DNA of 64,000 nt from Rhizobium sp. GN54. GTDB lineage: Bacteria > Pseudomonadota > Alphaproteobacteria > Rhizobiales > Rhizobiaceae. Shown here piece by piece: positions 1-8,690 of this stretch. The stretch is taken from positions 62,001-126,000 of the forward strand of contig NZ_JAJNCZ010000009.1 of NCBI RefSeq assembly GCF_021026345.1, in the 5' to 3' direction. The position numbers were made by a program, and so were the translations under genes. Every line of letters begins with the position of its first letter. Position 1 is the first letter of the stretch. Under the pieces are notes generated by a model, which was not told where the DNA came from, made no database searches, and saw only the letters and a program-made list of their open reading frames with translations.

Positions 1-529
1 AACTCGCCAAGCTCCGTCGCATTGGAGTCCGTCCGGGGATCTTTTACTCTCAGGTCAGAGAGGGGCTCGGAGTGAGCTTCGTTCATCGCTTCGGTTACTC
101 CCATGGGGAAGCAGATCTTGGGGCGAAACGCCGACGCAGAGAAAGCCTATCTTGCTGATGGAACTGCGCAAGTCGTTCGCCCGGGAGAACATGTTCGTAC
201 CTGTTCGCACCTGTCGGTTTTAGGTGATTGAGCGAGTATGTATCCGTCGCACAGCCGCGGGAGGCGAACCCATCGGTGAGTGCAGGAGTGGCGGGAGTTA
301 CATCCGCGACAATCCAGGCAGCGACCGCACCGTCAGAACGGAACGCAAGGTTTCTTGCGAGCGCCAACAGGGAGACTTGTCGAGATCAATTCCTTTCCCA
401 TCACCCATTTTGGAGCATCGGTCGACGGCGCCCGATATCGCTCTGACCAACGATCAAGTTCCTGCGCTAATGGACCCGGCCGATGGCCCTCAGGCTTTCC
501 AAATATTCAAGCTGATCAAGGAGCAGAGA
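1..529. other. Left-edge region without a recognisable intact gene
   Basis: No complete gene is supported here. A frame is open from the window edge and stops at 156-158 on the plus strand (51 codons). It could be the tail of a gene that starts outside the window, but I do not recognise it. The other frames over this stretch look like chance readings. The notable content is the direct-repeat promoter element at 187-251. The rest (252-529) has no convincing coding signal until the ribosome binding site just before 530. Confidence 0.4.
187..251 (+). promoter_or_regulatory. Direct-repeat regulatory element with -10-like segment (copy 1)
   Basis: The 26 bases at 187-212 are identical to 9857-9882. 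They contain a short palindrome (GAACATGTTC) followed by two tandem 10-bp repeats of the form GTTCGYACCT (193-202 and 203-212). At the same distance downstream in both copies (232-249 and 9902-9919) lies a second conserved block, GCGA-S-TAT...TCC-R-TCG, that looks like a -10 region. The layout suggests an activator that binds tandem half-sites one helical turn apart next to the -35 position. This copy precedes the 530 leader relic and the sulfatase at 901. The link to transcription is inferred. Confidence 0.6.
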
Positions 530-715
530 ATGAGCTTTCCAGATGCCGAAACTTCCAAGGCCAACCGTCCGCTGAATATCAATCGTCGCGATCCGCTGCT
601 TGGCGGCACAGTGCTCGTGGCTGCCTCTGCAGCCATTGCATCAGGTGCCCCGGGCACGGCCCGAGCGCAGGAACAGCCGGCCGGCGGCGGCACAGATCAG
701 CGTCTCGCCTCCTGA
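530..715 (+). pseudogene. 61-codon Tat-like leader relic (probable sulfatase-type N-terminus)
   Basis: This short frame begins with ATG behind an excellent ribosome binding site (AAGGAG at 518-523, spacer 6). It encodes a twin-arginine-like leader: an RRDPLLGG motif near residues 24-31, then an Ala/Gly/Val-rich hydrophobic stretch and an ARAQ-type cleavage region. After a Gly-rich linker it stops, and no mature protein follows. Such leaders are typical of exported alphaproteobacterial arylsulfatases and related enzymes, where the linker leads into a PNILVI-type sequence. The same motif occurs in the intact sulfatase at 901. I infer the remains of a second sulfatase whose catalytic part was deleted. 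It could still be translated as a short peptide. Confidence 0.45.
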
Positions 716-900
716 TGGAAATATTGACCGCGGCGGCAACGGGTGCAACCGATCGCGATCGGCGGTCTTGGTCCTATCAAGTCCTGTCGCGTTATCAACT
801 GCTGCTTGTCAGGGTCAAGTCAAGCTCTATTTCAAGCTCGGCACCACTGCGGTCGGGCAGCCATTTTCACAGTGTCACTGGAATTCGATGGAGGTTGTAA

Positions 901-2478
901 ATGCGAATTGGGATGAGAATAAGCCTACTTCTTCTTGCTGCCAGCGCGTTGACGGCAGCAACACCCTCACTGGCCCAAGAGGCAGCAGCGGAAAAGCCAA
1001 ACATCCTTGTCATTTTCGGCGATGATATCGGGCAGACCAATCTATCCACATACAGCTTCGGGCTCATGGGGTACACCACCCCAAATATCGACCGAATTGC
1101 GAACGAAGGTTTGAAGTTTACAGACTACTACGCCGAGCAAAGCTGCACCGCCGGACGCTCAACTTTCCTGACCGGCCAGGCCACGCTACGTACCGGACTT
1201 TCCAAGGTCGGCCTGCCCGGCGCCGATGTTGGGCTGCAACCCTCCGACGTAACAATCGCATCAATCCTCAAGGATCAGGGTTACGCCACGGGCCAGTTCG
1301 GCAAGAACCATCTTGGCGATAAGGACGAGTTCCTTCCGACGGCACATGGTTTCGACGAGTTCTTCGGCAATCTTTACCATCTCAATGCCGAAGAAGAACC
1401 CGAAAACTTCAACTACCCGCAGGACCCCGAGTTCCGCAAAAGTTTCGGGCCGCGCGGCGTCATCAAGGCCTCGGCTGACGGCAAGATAGAAGACACCGGA
1501 GCTCTGACGCGCAAGCGGATGGAAACCATAGATGATGAAACATCGGGGGCGGCGATAGACTTCATCGACAGGCAGGTGAAGGCAGACAAGCCGTTTTTCG
1601 TGTGGATGAACACGACACGGATGCATTTCCGCACACACGTCCGCCCCGAAAACCGCAGCAAACCAGGTCTGACAGCCTTGACCGAGTATGCCGACGGCAT
1701 GATCGAAACCGACAAGCTTGTTGGCACCGTCCTCGACAAGCTTGACCAACTTGGAATTGCTGAGAACACAATCGTGGTCTATACCACCGACAATGGCCCG
1801 CATCAGAACTCGTGGCCAGATGCCGGCACAACGCCGTTCCGGAGCGAGAAGAATACCAATTGGGAGGGTGCTTTCCGCGTGCCAGCGATGGTTCGTTGGC
1901 CCGGACACATCAAACCCGGTACCATCGCCACTGGCATCTTCTCGGGCCTTGACTGGTTGCCAACCCTGGCGGCTGCCGCTGGCGACGGCAACATAAAGGA
2001 CCGGCTGCTGAATGGGACGACGATCGCCGGGAAGCAGTACAAGAACCATCTCGATGGCTACAACCAGCTCGATTATCTGACAGGCAAGACCGATCAGAGC
2101 GCCCGTAAGGAGTTCTATTACTTCAACGACGATGGCGATATGGTCGCAATGCGCTACGAGAATTGGAAGATCGTCTTTTCAGAGCAACGTGCGACAGGTA
2201 CCCTTCGGATCTGGGCGGAACCGTTTACCCCCCTTCGCGTGCCGAAGCTTTTCGACCTCCGCGCCGATCCTTATGAACGCGCGGACGTTACCTCCAACAC
2301 CTACTACGACTGGTTGATAGACCGCGTGTTCCTGCTCGTTCCGGCCCAAGCGATGGCTGGACAGTTCCTGGCCACGTTCAAGGACTTTCCGCCAGCCCAA
2401 CGTGCAGCAAGCTTCTCCATCGATCAGATTCAGGAGAATCTCAACGAGTCATTTAAGAATGCGGGCGGCGGACAGTAA
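901..2478 (+). CDS. Exported arylsulfatase (formylglycine-dependent sulfatase)
   Basis: This 525-residue sulfatase hydrolyses sulfate esters, probably in the periplasm. A Sec-type signal peptide covers about residues 1-26, and an RBS (GGAGG) lies just upstream of the ATG. The mature part opens with PNILVIFGDDIG, whose Asp41 and Asp42 are calcium ligands in this family. It continues with SCTAGR, in which Cys82 is the residue oxidised to formylglycine (C-x-A-x-R form) and Arg86 stabilises it. Later conserved segments are GQFGKNHLGD and TTDNGPH. The cognate maturase is encoded at 13779. The natural substrate cannot be read from the sequence; alkyl, aryl or polysaccharide sulfates are possible. 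Confidence 0.93.
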   Translation: MRIGMRISLLLLAASALTAATPSLAQEAAAEKPNILVIFGDDIGQTNLSTYSFGLMGYTTPNIDRIANEGLKFTDYYAEQSCTAGRSTFLTGQATLRTGLSKVGLPGADVGLQPSDVTIASILKDQGYATGQFGKNHLGDKDEFLPTAHGFDEFFGNLYHLNAEEEPENFNYPQDPEFRKSFGPRGVIKASADGKIEDTGALTRKRMETIDDETSGAAIDFIDRQVKADKPFFVWMNTTRMHFRTHVRPENRSKPGLTALTEYADGMIETDKLVGTVLDKLDQLGIAENTIVVYTTDNGPHQNSWPDAGTTPFRSEKNTNWEGAFRVPAMVRWPGHIKPGTIATGIFSGLDWLPTLAAAAGDGNIKDRLLNGTTIAGKQYKNHLDGYNQLDYLTGKTDQSARKEFYYFNDDGDMVAMRYENWKIVFSEQRATGTLRIWAEPFTPLRVPKLFDLRADPYERADVTSNTYYDWLIDRVFLLVPAQAMAGQFLATFKDFPPAQRAASFSIDQIQENLNESFKNAGGGQ

Positions 2479-2503
2479 GCTCGCTAGTTCGAACTGAAAT
2501 GAA

Positions 2504-2533
2504 GAGATGGCTCGGAACCCCGCGAGCCATCTC
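2504..2533 (+). terminator. Strong hairpin downstream of the sulfatase gene
   Basis: A perfect 11-bp stem (GAGATGGCTCG, 2504-2514, with its complement at 2523-2533) and an 8-base loop lie 25 bases after the sulfatase stop codon. No U-tract follows, so it may stabilise the 3' end of the mRNA or be a weak terminator. Confidence 0.5.
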
Positions 2534-2574
2534 AGGGTGCCTAGATTGCCGCACGACCCCAGCAGTGTTCGCCT

Positions 2575-3113
2575 TTGCTTATGCGGCCGCTGTGGATTGA
2601 ATAGCCGGAGTGGTTGCCGCTCTTTCCACCCGACGATTCCTGTTGGAGGATCGTCGGGCTAATCGAATAGGAGGGAGGACGGCGAGGATGACGACAGGGA
2701 CAATGATCGGAATCGACCTGGCGAAGAACGTTTTCCAGGTGCATAGAGCCTCAATGACCGGGGAGTTGCAGTTCCGCAAGAAGCTATCTCGGCTACAATT
2801 CCGCAAGTTCATGGCGGACGATCCTGTGGCAACCGTGGTGATGGAGGCCTGCGGAAGCGCGCACTATTGGGCTCGGGAGATGGCCAGACTTGGCCGATCG
2901 CACCGCAGTATGTGCGGCCCTTCGTGAAGCGCCAGAAGAACTATGCTGCGGATGCCGAACCGATCGTTATCGCCGCGCAGCGACCTGAGATGCGCTTTCA
3001 TCACGCAGAAGGCAGAGGAACAGCAAACGCAAGCGCTTCTGTCCCGCGCGGGAGAGAACGACTTGTGCGTCCGCGTACGGAGCTGGTGAACGCGCTGCGC
3101 TCAATCCTTTAAG
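2575..3113 (+). mobile_element. IS110-family insertion sequence remnant
   Basis: The N-terminal third of an IS110/IS1111-type DEDD transposase starts at about 2688 (MIGIDLAKNVFQVH from 2703, the first catalytic Asp region). It is intact to about 2925. The homology then continues in another frame (PQYVRPFVKRQKN, a DAAD-equivalent read as YAADAEP, IVIAAQRPEMRF, then RERLVRPRTELVNAL), so at least one frameshift is present. It stops near 3112, and the C-terminal serine-containing domain is missing. A hairpin with CCCGACGAT/ATCGTCGGG arms lies just upstream (about 2629-2659). The element is clearly inactive. It separates the sulfatase from the end of the Bat operon and marks a rearrangement point. 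Confidence 0.85.
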
Positions 3114-3191
3114 AGTTCGGGCATCTGAACCGCCCTCGCGGACTTCAGGAGAAAACTTGTTCGTCGTCTTGCTTGTCATAGACCCTACTTC

Positions 3192-4595
3192 TCACGAGTT
3201 AGGGTCTCCGGCAAATCCGGGGCGGTTCAGTTTCGACTTCCGGCGGGCATACTCCACCGGATTGAGGGGCGGCAGTGCCGGTGACTCGGGCGCTTTTCGA
3301 TTCTTGCCGGCAGCGGCTAGCCAAGCAATCCGAGCTTTGCCAAGGCCGGCCAAAAGCACGCTTGTGGTCGCCAGCGACTCGCACGCTGTCGGAACTCCAT
3401 AGATAACCTGCAGATGGGCGTTGTAGGCCTTCAGTGTCTCCTCGTCGGCGAAGCGCCCGAGCCAGGATTGAAGCGGAGCAATTCCCGCCTTGCGCGACCA
3501 TGCATCGATCGCCTTCTCGATCCCGGACGGCGAACCGTCGTTGCAGGCATCCACGACGTGCCGGAAATAGGCTTCCTCCGATTGTCGCTGCTGTGACCGG
3601 CGCTCGGCCCACCGTGCCTCGAGCCGGGACAGGCCGCGCGCGAGAAGGGCCAAAACGAGACCGGTGGCCAATGCTCCCACGACGACGGCAACAAGGCGGA
3701 GCCAGTCGAACGGCGGCTCATCGGATGGCGAGGCGGGCGGCGCGATTGCCGGCGGCGATGCGAGTGCCGGGGCGACCGTCACAGTCACCTCCGGAGTTCC
3801 CGCCGATTGATTCTTTTCCGTCGCCGGGTCGAACCAGCTCAGTTCGATCGCCTGCAGCACATAGGTGCCGGGATCGGCAAAGAGATAGCTCACCACATCC
3901 TTGCGTATGCCTGCGACCGCCTGCCCGTTGCGGTCCGTTTCATCAGAGAGCGACGGGTCCCGGTGGTAGATCCGCACGCCGTCGGGCGCCGGAAGGTCCG
4001 GCTCGGGGATCATCATGGCACGCATGCCCTCGGCTCGAACGGTAATCGTGCGCACGAGCGTGTCGCCGGCGCTCAGCTTCGACGGGTCCTGATCGAGTTC
4101 CTGCGTAACGCTGACCTTGGCAGCCACCACACCTGGGCCGCCTTCGGCACCAGGAGCTGCCTGCACGGAAAATCGCAGCGGAGGAATTGCGACCCTGCCC
4201 TGCGACACCTGCCCCGGCACTGCGGCGTAGCCGAACGGGATTTCAGCCGGCGGCAGGGCGAACGCGCCTGCGCGCTGCGGCGTGACGACATAGGTGCGCC
4301 GAATTCCCGAATATGCGGTTCCGTCGATCGTCTCGTTGAGGTTCAGGGCCTGGCCGTCCTGAAGCGTCACGATCGCGCCCGGAAGATCGATCGGCGGGAA
4401 CTGCGGCGGCTGCAGGAAATAGTTCGGAACAAGAACGTCGACGTCGACCAGGACCTCCTGACCGACATAAAGTGTCCGCTTGGATTGCAGCGCAGCGCGC
4501 GCAAGCGGATCGGCGGCCTGGCTGGTGGCCGCTCCCAGGAGCAGGCTGAGCAGCAACGTGAGAAGACTAGCGAAGAAGGACGGGATCAAGGTCAT
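3192..4595 (-). CDS. batD: BatD-like protein (oxygen tolerance / Bat operon)
   Basis: This 467-residue envelope protein is the last gene of the MoxR/Bat operon. A signal peptide covers residues 1-28. A beta-rich periplasmic region follows, starting with the family-typical pattern on membrane-protected substrates (VGQEVLVDVDVLVPNYFLQPP, about 45-65). One membrane helix lies at about 299-318, with a basic cytoplasmic tail after it. The start was placed at the ATG that overlaps the batBC stop codon by four bases (ATGA), which implies translational coupling; longer upstream readings lack a signal peptide. BatD proteins are thought to act in an envelope complex with the VWA proteins BatA and BatB, but the molecular role is not settled. 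An imperfect hairpin spans the stop codon. Confidence 0.85.
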   Translation of the reverse strand: MTLIPSFFASLLTLLLSLLLGAATSQAADPLARAALQSKRTLYVGQEVLVDVDVLVPNYFLQPPQFPPIDLPGAIVTLQDGQALNLNETIDGTAYSGIRRTYVVTPQRAGAFALPPAEIPFGYAAVPGQVSQGRVAIPPLRFSVQAAPGAEGGPGVVAAKVSVTQELDQDPSKLSAGDTLVRTITVRAEGMRAMMIPEPDLPAPDGVRIYHRDPSLSDETDRNGQAVAGIRKDVVSYLFADPGTYVLQAIELSWFDPATEKNQSAGTPEVTVTVAPALASPPAIAPPASPSDEPPFDWLRLVAVVVGALATGLVLALLARGLSRLEARWAERRSQQRQSEEAYFRHVVDACNDGSPSGIEKAIDAWSRKAGIAPLQSWLGRFADEETLKAYNAHLQVIYGVPTACESLATTSVLLAGLGKARIAWLAAAGKNRKAPESPALPPLNPVEYARRKSKLNRPGFAGDPNS

Positions 4596-6160
4596 TGCTT
4601 TGCCGCTCCGGATGCTTCGATTGCGAACTTGCGCGCCAGGAGATCGGCGGGAGACACCTGGATGTTGCGCATCCACAATTCCGCCGATTGCGCACCGCCT
4701 TCGACCCTGCCCTCCTTGCCGCGCTTGCCTTTGTCGTCGAACTGGATCTCGTCTGGCGAGAAATCCGCGGCCTCCTGCTGCTGCTCCTGTTCCTCGTCGT
4801 CCTTCTGCTTCTTGCGGCGCTCCGCCAGCGCCAGGTTGGCTTTCGCCTCCTCCCATTCCGGGCGTTGCTTCAACGCTTGCTGATAGGCCGCAATTGCTTC
4901 ATCCGCCTCGTCCAAGTGCATCAGGGCATTGCCCTGGTTGAAGTAGCTTTCGGCGGTGGTCGATCGCGCGAACGCATCGATCGCGTCCTGATAGCGCCCG
5001 GCGCGGTAGAGCGCAGTACCCAGCCAGGCCGGATCGGTGAACTGTTCCGCCGCAGCCTGATAGTCGCCGCGGTCTAAGGCCCGCCGCCCCTGCTGGTCCG
5101 GTGTCAGCCAGAGATCGGCAAAATCGGCAGCCTGCGCCGGTGGCGCGCCTCCAAGTGAGAGAAAAAGGAAGAGAGCACCAAGCCAGTGGATCTTCTGCCC
5201 GCGGCGGAAAGTGAGCGCGGTGAGAAGGGCGACAGGGATGGTCAGGTACCAGCCGAAATCGCGCCAGCGCGTCAGCCCCTCCTCGGACTTCTGCGCGAAC
5301 GAAGTCTGGATGCGGCGGACGATCCAGTCGACGTCGCCGTCATCTAGCGTCACGGTCGCTACCTGCGCAGGGGACGACGATTGAAGTTCCTTCAAGGCGT
5401 CGACATCGAATTGCGCCAGGACGCGCGCACCCGTGCCGTCGGTCAGATACTCGCCGTCTCCGATTTTGACAGGGCCACCTTCCGGCGTACCGATGCCAAG
5501 GACCATCAGGTCGTTGCGTCCCTTGTAGCCACTGAAGGCGGGGAGGGCACCGCGCTCGACCCCATCTGTCAAGAACAGGATCGTGCCGGGGGCCGTCTCG
5601 TCGGCGAGTGCTGCCTCGACGGTTTCCAGGGCGCTCGCGGTATCCTTGCCGGGAACCGGCATCACCGCAGGCGAGAGGGCGACGAGATAGGTGGCGACCA
5701 GCGAGGCGTCGTCGGTCAGCGGCAGCGCCATATGCGCAGAGCCGGCATAGGCAAACAGCGCCGTGCGCGCGCCCTGCCGCCGCGCCATGATGTCCTGGAC
5801 CTTCAGCTTTGCGCGCTCGAGTCGGGTCGGCGTGATGTCGGTGGCGTTCATCGTCGGGCCGAGATCGATCACCACCGCCAGCGGTGCCGTATCCTCCACG
5901 AAGGGCGGGCGTTCGCGCTCCCAGGTCGGTCCTGCAACGGCAATTCCTGACAGCGCGATCAGGAAGGCGACGTGGTGGATGGGTCGCAGGCCGCGGACCC
6001 GGTCGCGGCCGACCAGAAGATGATCGAGCAGATTTGGAGCGATGAAGTTCTTCCACCTCGACCGCATGTCGGATTGCCGATCCAGCAGCCATATCAGGAG
6101 GAGCGCTGCCGCTACCGTCAGAAGCCACCAAGGCCGCAGGAAGTGAAACTCGGCGATCAT
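4592..6160 (-). CDS. BatB-BatC fusion: membrane VWA domain plus TPR
   Basis: This 522-residue protein joins two functions that are separate genes in many Bat operons. Residues 1-80 hold two membrane helices. Residues 93-270 are a von Willebrand A domain. About 315-350 is hydrophobic, and about 360-465 are tetratricopeptide repeats (FNQGNALMHL, IAAYQQALKQRPEWEEAKANL), followed by a charged KKQKDDEEQEQQ tail. The metal-site motif reads DLGPT at 99-103 where DxSxS is canonical, so metal binding may be lost or altered. The gene overlaps batA upstream and batD downstream by four bases each. I infer a scaffold that presents BatA/BatD to the MoxR ATPase. Confidence 0.85.
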   Translation of the reverse strand: MIAEFHFLRPWWLLTVAAALLLIWLLDRQSDMRSRWKNFIAPNLLDHLLVGRDRVRGLRPIHHVAFLIALSGIAVAGPTWERERPPFVEDTAPLAVVIDLGPTMNATDITPTRLERAKLKVQDIMARRQGARTALFAYAGSAHMALPLTDDASLVATYLVALSPAVMPVPGKDTASALETVEAALADETAPGTILFLTDGVERGALPAFSGYKGRNDLMVLGIGTPEGGPVKIGDGEYLTDGTGARVLAQFDVDALKELQSSSPAQVATVTLDDGDVDWIVRRIQTSFAQKSEEGLTRWRDFGWYLTIPVALLTALTFRRGQKIHWLGALFLFLSLGGAPPAQAADFADLWLTPDQQGRRALDRGDYQAAAEQFTDPAWLGTALYRAGRYQDAIDAFARSTTAESYFNQGNALMHLDEADEAIAAYQQALKQRPEWEEAKANLALAERRKKQKDDEEQEQQQEAADFSPDEIQFDDKGKRGKEGRVEGGAQSAELWMRNIQVSPADLLARKFAIEASGAAKQ

Positions 6161-7161
6161 GCCCCCGCCTCGCTGTCCCGGCGGTGGAACGCACCGACCG
6201 ACAGGAGCCACATCACGACGTGATAGGCGAGCACCAGGAGCACGGCAGCGCCGAGCGGATAGTGGAACAGCTCTATGCGTGGCCGCCAGCTCAGGGTCTT
6301 TTGGTTGGCCGGCGTGATCTGGTCGAGCAGCGTGTAGATGTCGGCGAGCGAATTCTGGTCCTGGCCGAAGAAGTAGCGCCCGCCGGTCGTGGCTGCGATT
6401 TTCTCCAGAACAGCCGCATCAAGTTTCTCTTCCCCTTGCGCGGCCGGATCGCCAATCCCGACAGTGTGGATGCGAACATTATTGTCTTTCGCAATCTCTG
6501 CGGCCTTGTCCGCCGGCATCTTGCTGGCCGTATCGTTGCCGTCCGTCAGCACGATCAACACCTTGTCCGGTGCCTGGCTCTGTTCGAACATCTTGATCGA
6601 AAGGCCGATCGCATCGCCGAGCGCCGTTCGCGGCCCGGCCATTCCCGGCAGCGTGTCGGCGAGCATGGTGCGCACGGTGCCGTGGTCCATCGTGAAGGGC
6701 ACGAGCGGGTAAGGCGCGTCCCCGAAGGCGACAAGGCCAAGTCGATCGTTCGGGCGGCGCTCTATGAAGTCGGCGACCACCGTCTTCACGGCATCGACGC
6801 GGGCTTGCAGATTGCCCTCGGGATCGCGGAAATCACGCGTGTCCATCGACTGCGAAAGATCGAGCGCCAGCATCAGGTCGCGTTGAGGCTCGGTCTTCTC
6901 GATCGGCGGCTCGACAAATTGCGGCCTTGCCAGCGCCAGTACGACGAGAACCCAGCAGATCAGGCCGATGATCTTCTGCAGCAGGTTCGCCCGCGGCACG
7001 ACGGAACCTTCGGTCGGGCCGATGCCGGCAGCCTTGGTGATGTCTTCGAAGAAGGGGATGCGCACCGCCGCGGTCTGCTCGCGGTAGGGGGGCAGGAGCC
7101 ACCAGACGAGAAACGGAAGCGGGAGAAGGAACAGCAGCCAGGGATGGTCAAGAGTGTACAT
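6157..7161 (-). CDS. batA: BatA-like membrane VWA protein
   Basis: This 334-residue protein has N-terminal membrane helices (about 6-24 and 63-78). A von Willebrand A domain follows with an intact metal-ion-dependent adhesion motif, DLSQS at 101-105, and downstream conserved Thr and Asp positions (PRTALGDAIG, VLTDGNDT). A C-terminal helix lies at about 310-328. It matches BatA of Bacteroides and proteobacterial aerotolerance operons. Its start lies 14 bases inside the end of the DUF4381 gene, and its stop overlaps batBC, so the six genes form one transcription unit. In such operons the VWA proteins are probable clients or partners of the MoxR AAA+ ATPase. Confidence 0.9.
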   Translation of the reverse strand: MYTLDHPWLLFLLPLPFLVWWLLPPYREQTAAVRIPFFEDITKAAGIGPTEGSVVPRANLLQKIIGLICWVLVVLALARPQFVEPPIEKTEPQRDLMLALDLSQSMDTRDFRDPEGNLQARVDAVKTVVADFIERRPNDRLGLVAFGDAPYPLVPFTMDHGTVRTMLADTLPGMAGPRTALGDAIGLSIKMFEQSQAPDKVLIVLTDGNDTASKMPADKAAEIAKDNNVRIHTVGIGDPAAQGEEKLDAAVLEKIAATTGGRYFFGQDQNSLADIYTLLDQITPANQKTLSWRPRIELFHYPLGAAVLLVLAYHVVMWLLSVGAFHRRDSEAGA

Positions 7162-7678
7162 CGTGGCCCTCTATCCATCGGCGCGCGCCGGCAAACGCCC
7201 GCCGGGCCATGTCTTCATTCGCAGGTCCGGCCGCCGGCAGGCGATATTCGGTTTCGGCAAAGAAGCGATAGGTCTCGTCGTCGAGGACGGCCTTGCCTGC
7301 GTATGTCCTGAGGAAGTCCGACCATTGCTGTCCGGCCAATGCCGCCACTGCGTCGCGCGGCCAGACGGCAAGCGCCGTGCGCTTGATCAGCGACGGCAGG
7401 CGCTGCAGGGCGTCCGCACGGCCCGCTGCCTGTCCCACGGCTGCCTCCAGCGCTGCGAGTTCCGCAAGCGCTTCGCGTCGATAGCGGTTCTGCGTCCGAT
7501 GACGACGCCAGCGCCAGAGGACGAAGGCAAGCGCCAAGGCAATGAGTGCGGCAAGTGCTGCCCATCCCCATGTCGCCGGCATCATCGATACCGGTGGCGG
7601 CAGGGCGATGTCTGCCAGTTCGCGCAAGGTGGCTGCCAGCATGGGGTCGGTCGGCGGGGACGCGGTGGTGGACTCCAT
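7148..7678 (-). CDS. DUF4381-family membrane protein of the MoxR operon
   Basis: This 176-residue protein has one membrane helix at about residues 38-57 (WAALAALIALALAFVLWRW) and then an Arg-rich segment and a soluble helical domain. The pattern of the N-terminal LRELADIALPPPVSMMPATWGW matches the DUF4381 family, which sits between DUF58 and BatA genes in many MoxR operons. It starts directly after the DUF58 stop codon. Function is unknown; by position it is a component of the envelope Bat assembly. Confidence 0.8.
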   Translation of the reverse strand: MESTTASPPTDPMLAATLRELADIALPPPVSMMPATWGWAALAALIALALAFVLWRWRRHRTQNRYRREALAELAALEAAVGQAAGRADALQRLPSLIKRTALAVWPRDAVAALAGQQWSDFLRTYAGKAVLDDETYRFFAETEYRLPAAGPANEDMARRAFAGARRWIEGHDVHS

Positions 7679-8674
7679 TCAACGCCTCCTCTGCCGCCAT
7701 GCGAGCTGACCGAGGAGCGTGCGCAACTGCGGGGCAACCTCCTCCGCAGCGGAGACCGGCAGCATCGGCAGCCCCATCTCCTTCTGCCAGGACAAGAGGT
7801 CCCGGCCCCGATTGCGGGCGAAGCTGTCGACGGCATCACGGACATTGCTGCGGCCGAACTGCAACTCCGCCTGGAGCGCCCCGCCGCTGATCACCATGTC
7901 GCCTTGGCGCGGAAGCTCGAGCAGGAAAGGATCGTAGATGAGGATGGCGATCACATCGTTTGCGACCGACATCTTCAAGAGAAGGTCCCGTGTTGCCGGC
8001 CCATGCCCGTCGAAATCGCTGACGACGATCACCAGATGGTCGTGTCGGGCGACTGCGGCAACCTTCGAGAGGACGGCGTCGAGTTGTCCGGGCGCCCGCG
8101 TTGCGTCCGACGTCGCGCTGAGCACCCTGTTCTTGACCGATATCGCATCGGAAAAGCGAATGACGGCTTCGCGGCTGCGATGCGGGCGCACGGCTTCCTG
8201 CTCCCCGTCGTTGAATACCAAGCCGCCGACCCGGTCGCCCAGCGCCATGACACGCCAGGCACAAAGGGCGGCGACTTGCGCCGCCGCAACCGACTTCATC
8301 AAACGCCGGCTGCCGAAGAACATGTTGACGCGCTGGTCGACGACGATCAGCGCGGGTCGATCCTTCTCCTCGTCATAGACCCGCACGAAGGGCTGCCCCG
8401 TACGGGCGGTAACGCGCCAGTCGATGGTGCGGATGTCGTCGCCAGGCATGTAGTTGCGCAGTTCCTCGAAGCTCAGGCCGCGACCGCGCATGCGCGACTC
8501 GTGCCGGCCAGCGAGCAGCCGGCGGACCGGTGCCTTCCGCAGGAAGGTCAGGTCGCAGGCGATGGGCTCGAGTGCGGCGAGATCGTCGACCGTGACATAG
8601 ACACCTTCCGCGCCCTTCGCAGCCGGCGGCGCCATCCCTTTCGTCCTGCCGAACGCGGGTAGAGAAATCGCCAT
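7679..8674 (-). CDS. DUF58 (VWA-like) protein of the MoxR operon
   Basis: This 331-residue soluble protein carries the DUF58 signature at about residues 62-90 (RGRGLSFEELRNYMPGDDIRTIDWRVTAR). A degenerate VWA-like fold follows (PALIVVDQRVNMFFGSR; VIVVSDFDGHG). DUF58 proteins are almost always encoded next to MoxR ATPases and are thought to bridge the ATPase and its targets. The gene starts 16 bases after the moxR stop and ends directly before the DUF4381 gene. Confidence 0.88.
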   Translation of the reverse strand: MAISLPAFGRTKGMAPPAAKGAEGVYVTVDDLAALEPIACDLTFLRKAPVRRLLAGRHESRMRGRGLSFEELRNYMPGDDIRTIDWRVTARTGQPFVRVYDEEKDRPALIVVDQRVNMFFGSRRLMKSVAAAQVAALCAWRVMALGDRVGGLVFNDGEQEAVRPHRSREAVIRFSDAISVKNRVLSATSDATRAPGQLDAVLSKVAAVARHDHLVIVVSDFDGHGPATRDLLLKMSVANDVIAILIYDPFLLELPRQGDMVISGGALQAELQFGRSNVRDAVDSFARNRGRDLLSWQKEMGLPMLPVSAAEEVAPQLRTLLGQLAWRQRRR

Positions 8675-8690
8675 CGCAAGTCCCTCCCTG

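Noticed and set aside
187-212. LexA (SOS) box for the GAACATGTTC/GTTC-containing element.
   Set aside because: The alphaproteobacterial LexA site is GTTC-N7-GTTC; here the two GTTC units are six bases apart and form part of 10-bp direct repeats. The Gram-positive form GAAC-N4-GTTC also does not fit.
3180-3207. Rho-independent terminator at the end of batD.
   Set aside because: An inverted repeat AGACCCTA/TAGGGTCT spans the stop codon, but no T-tract follows on the minus strand.
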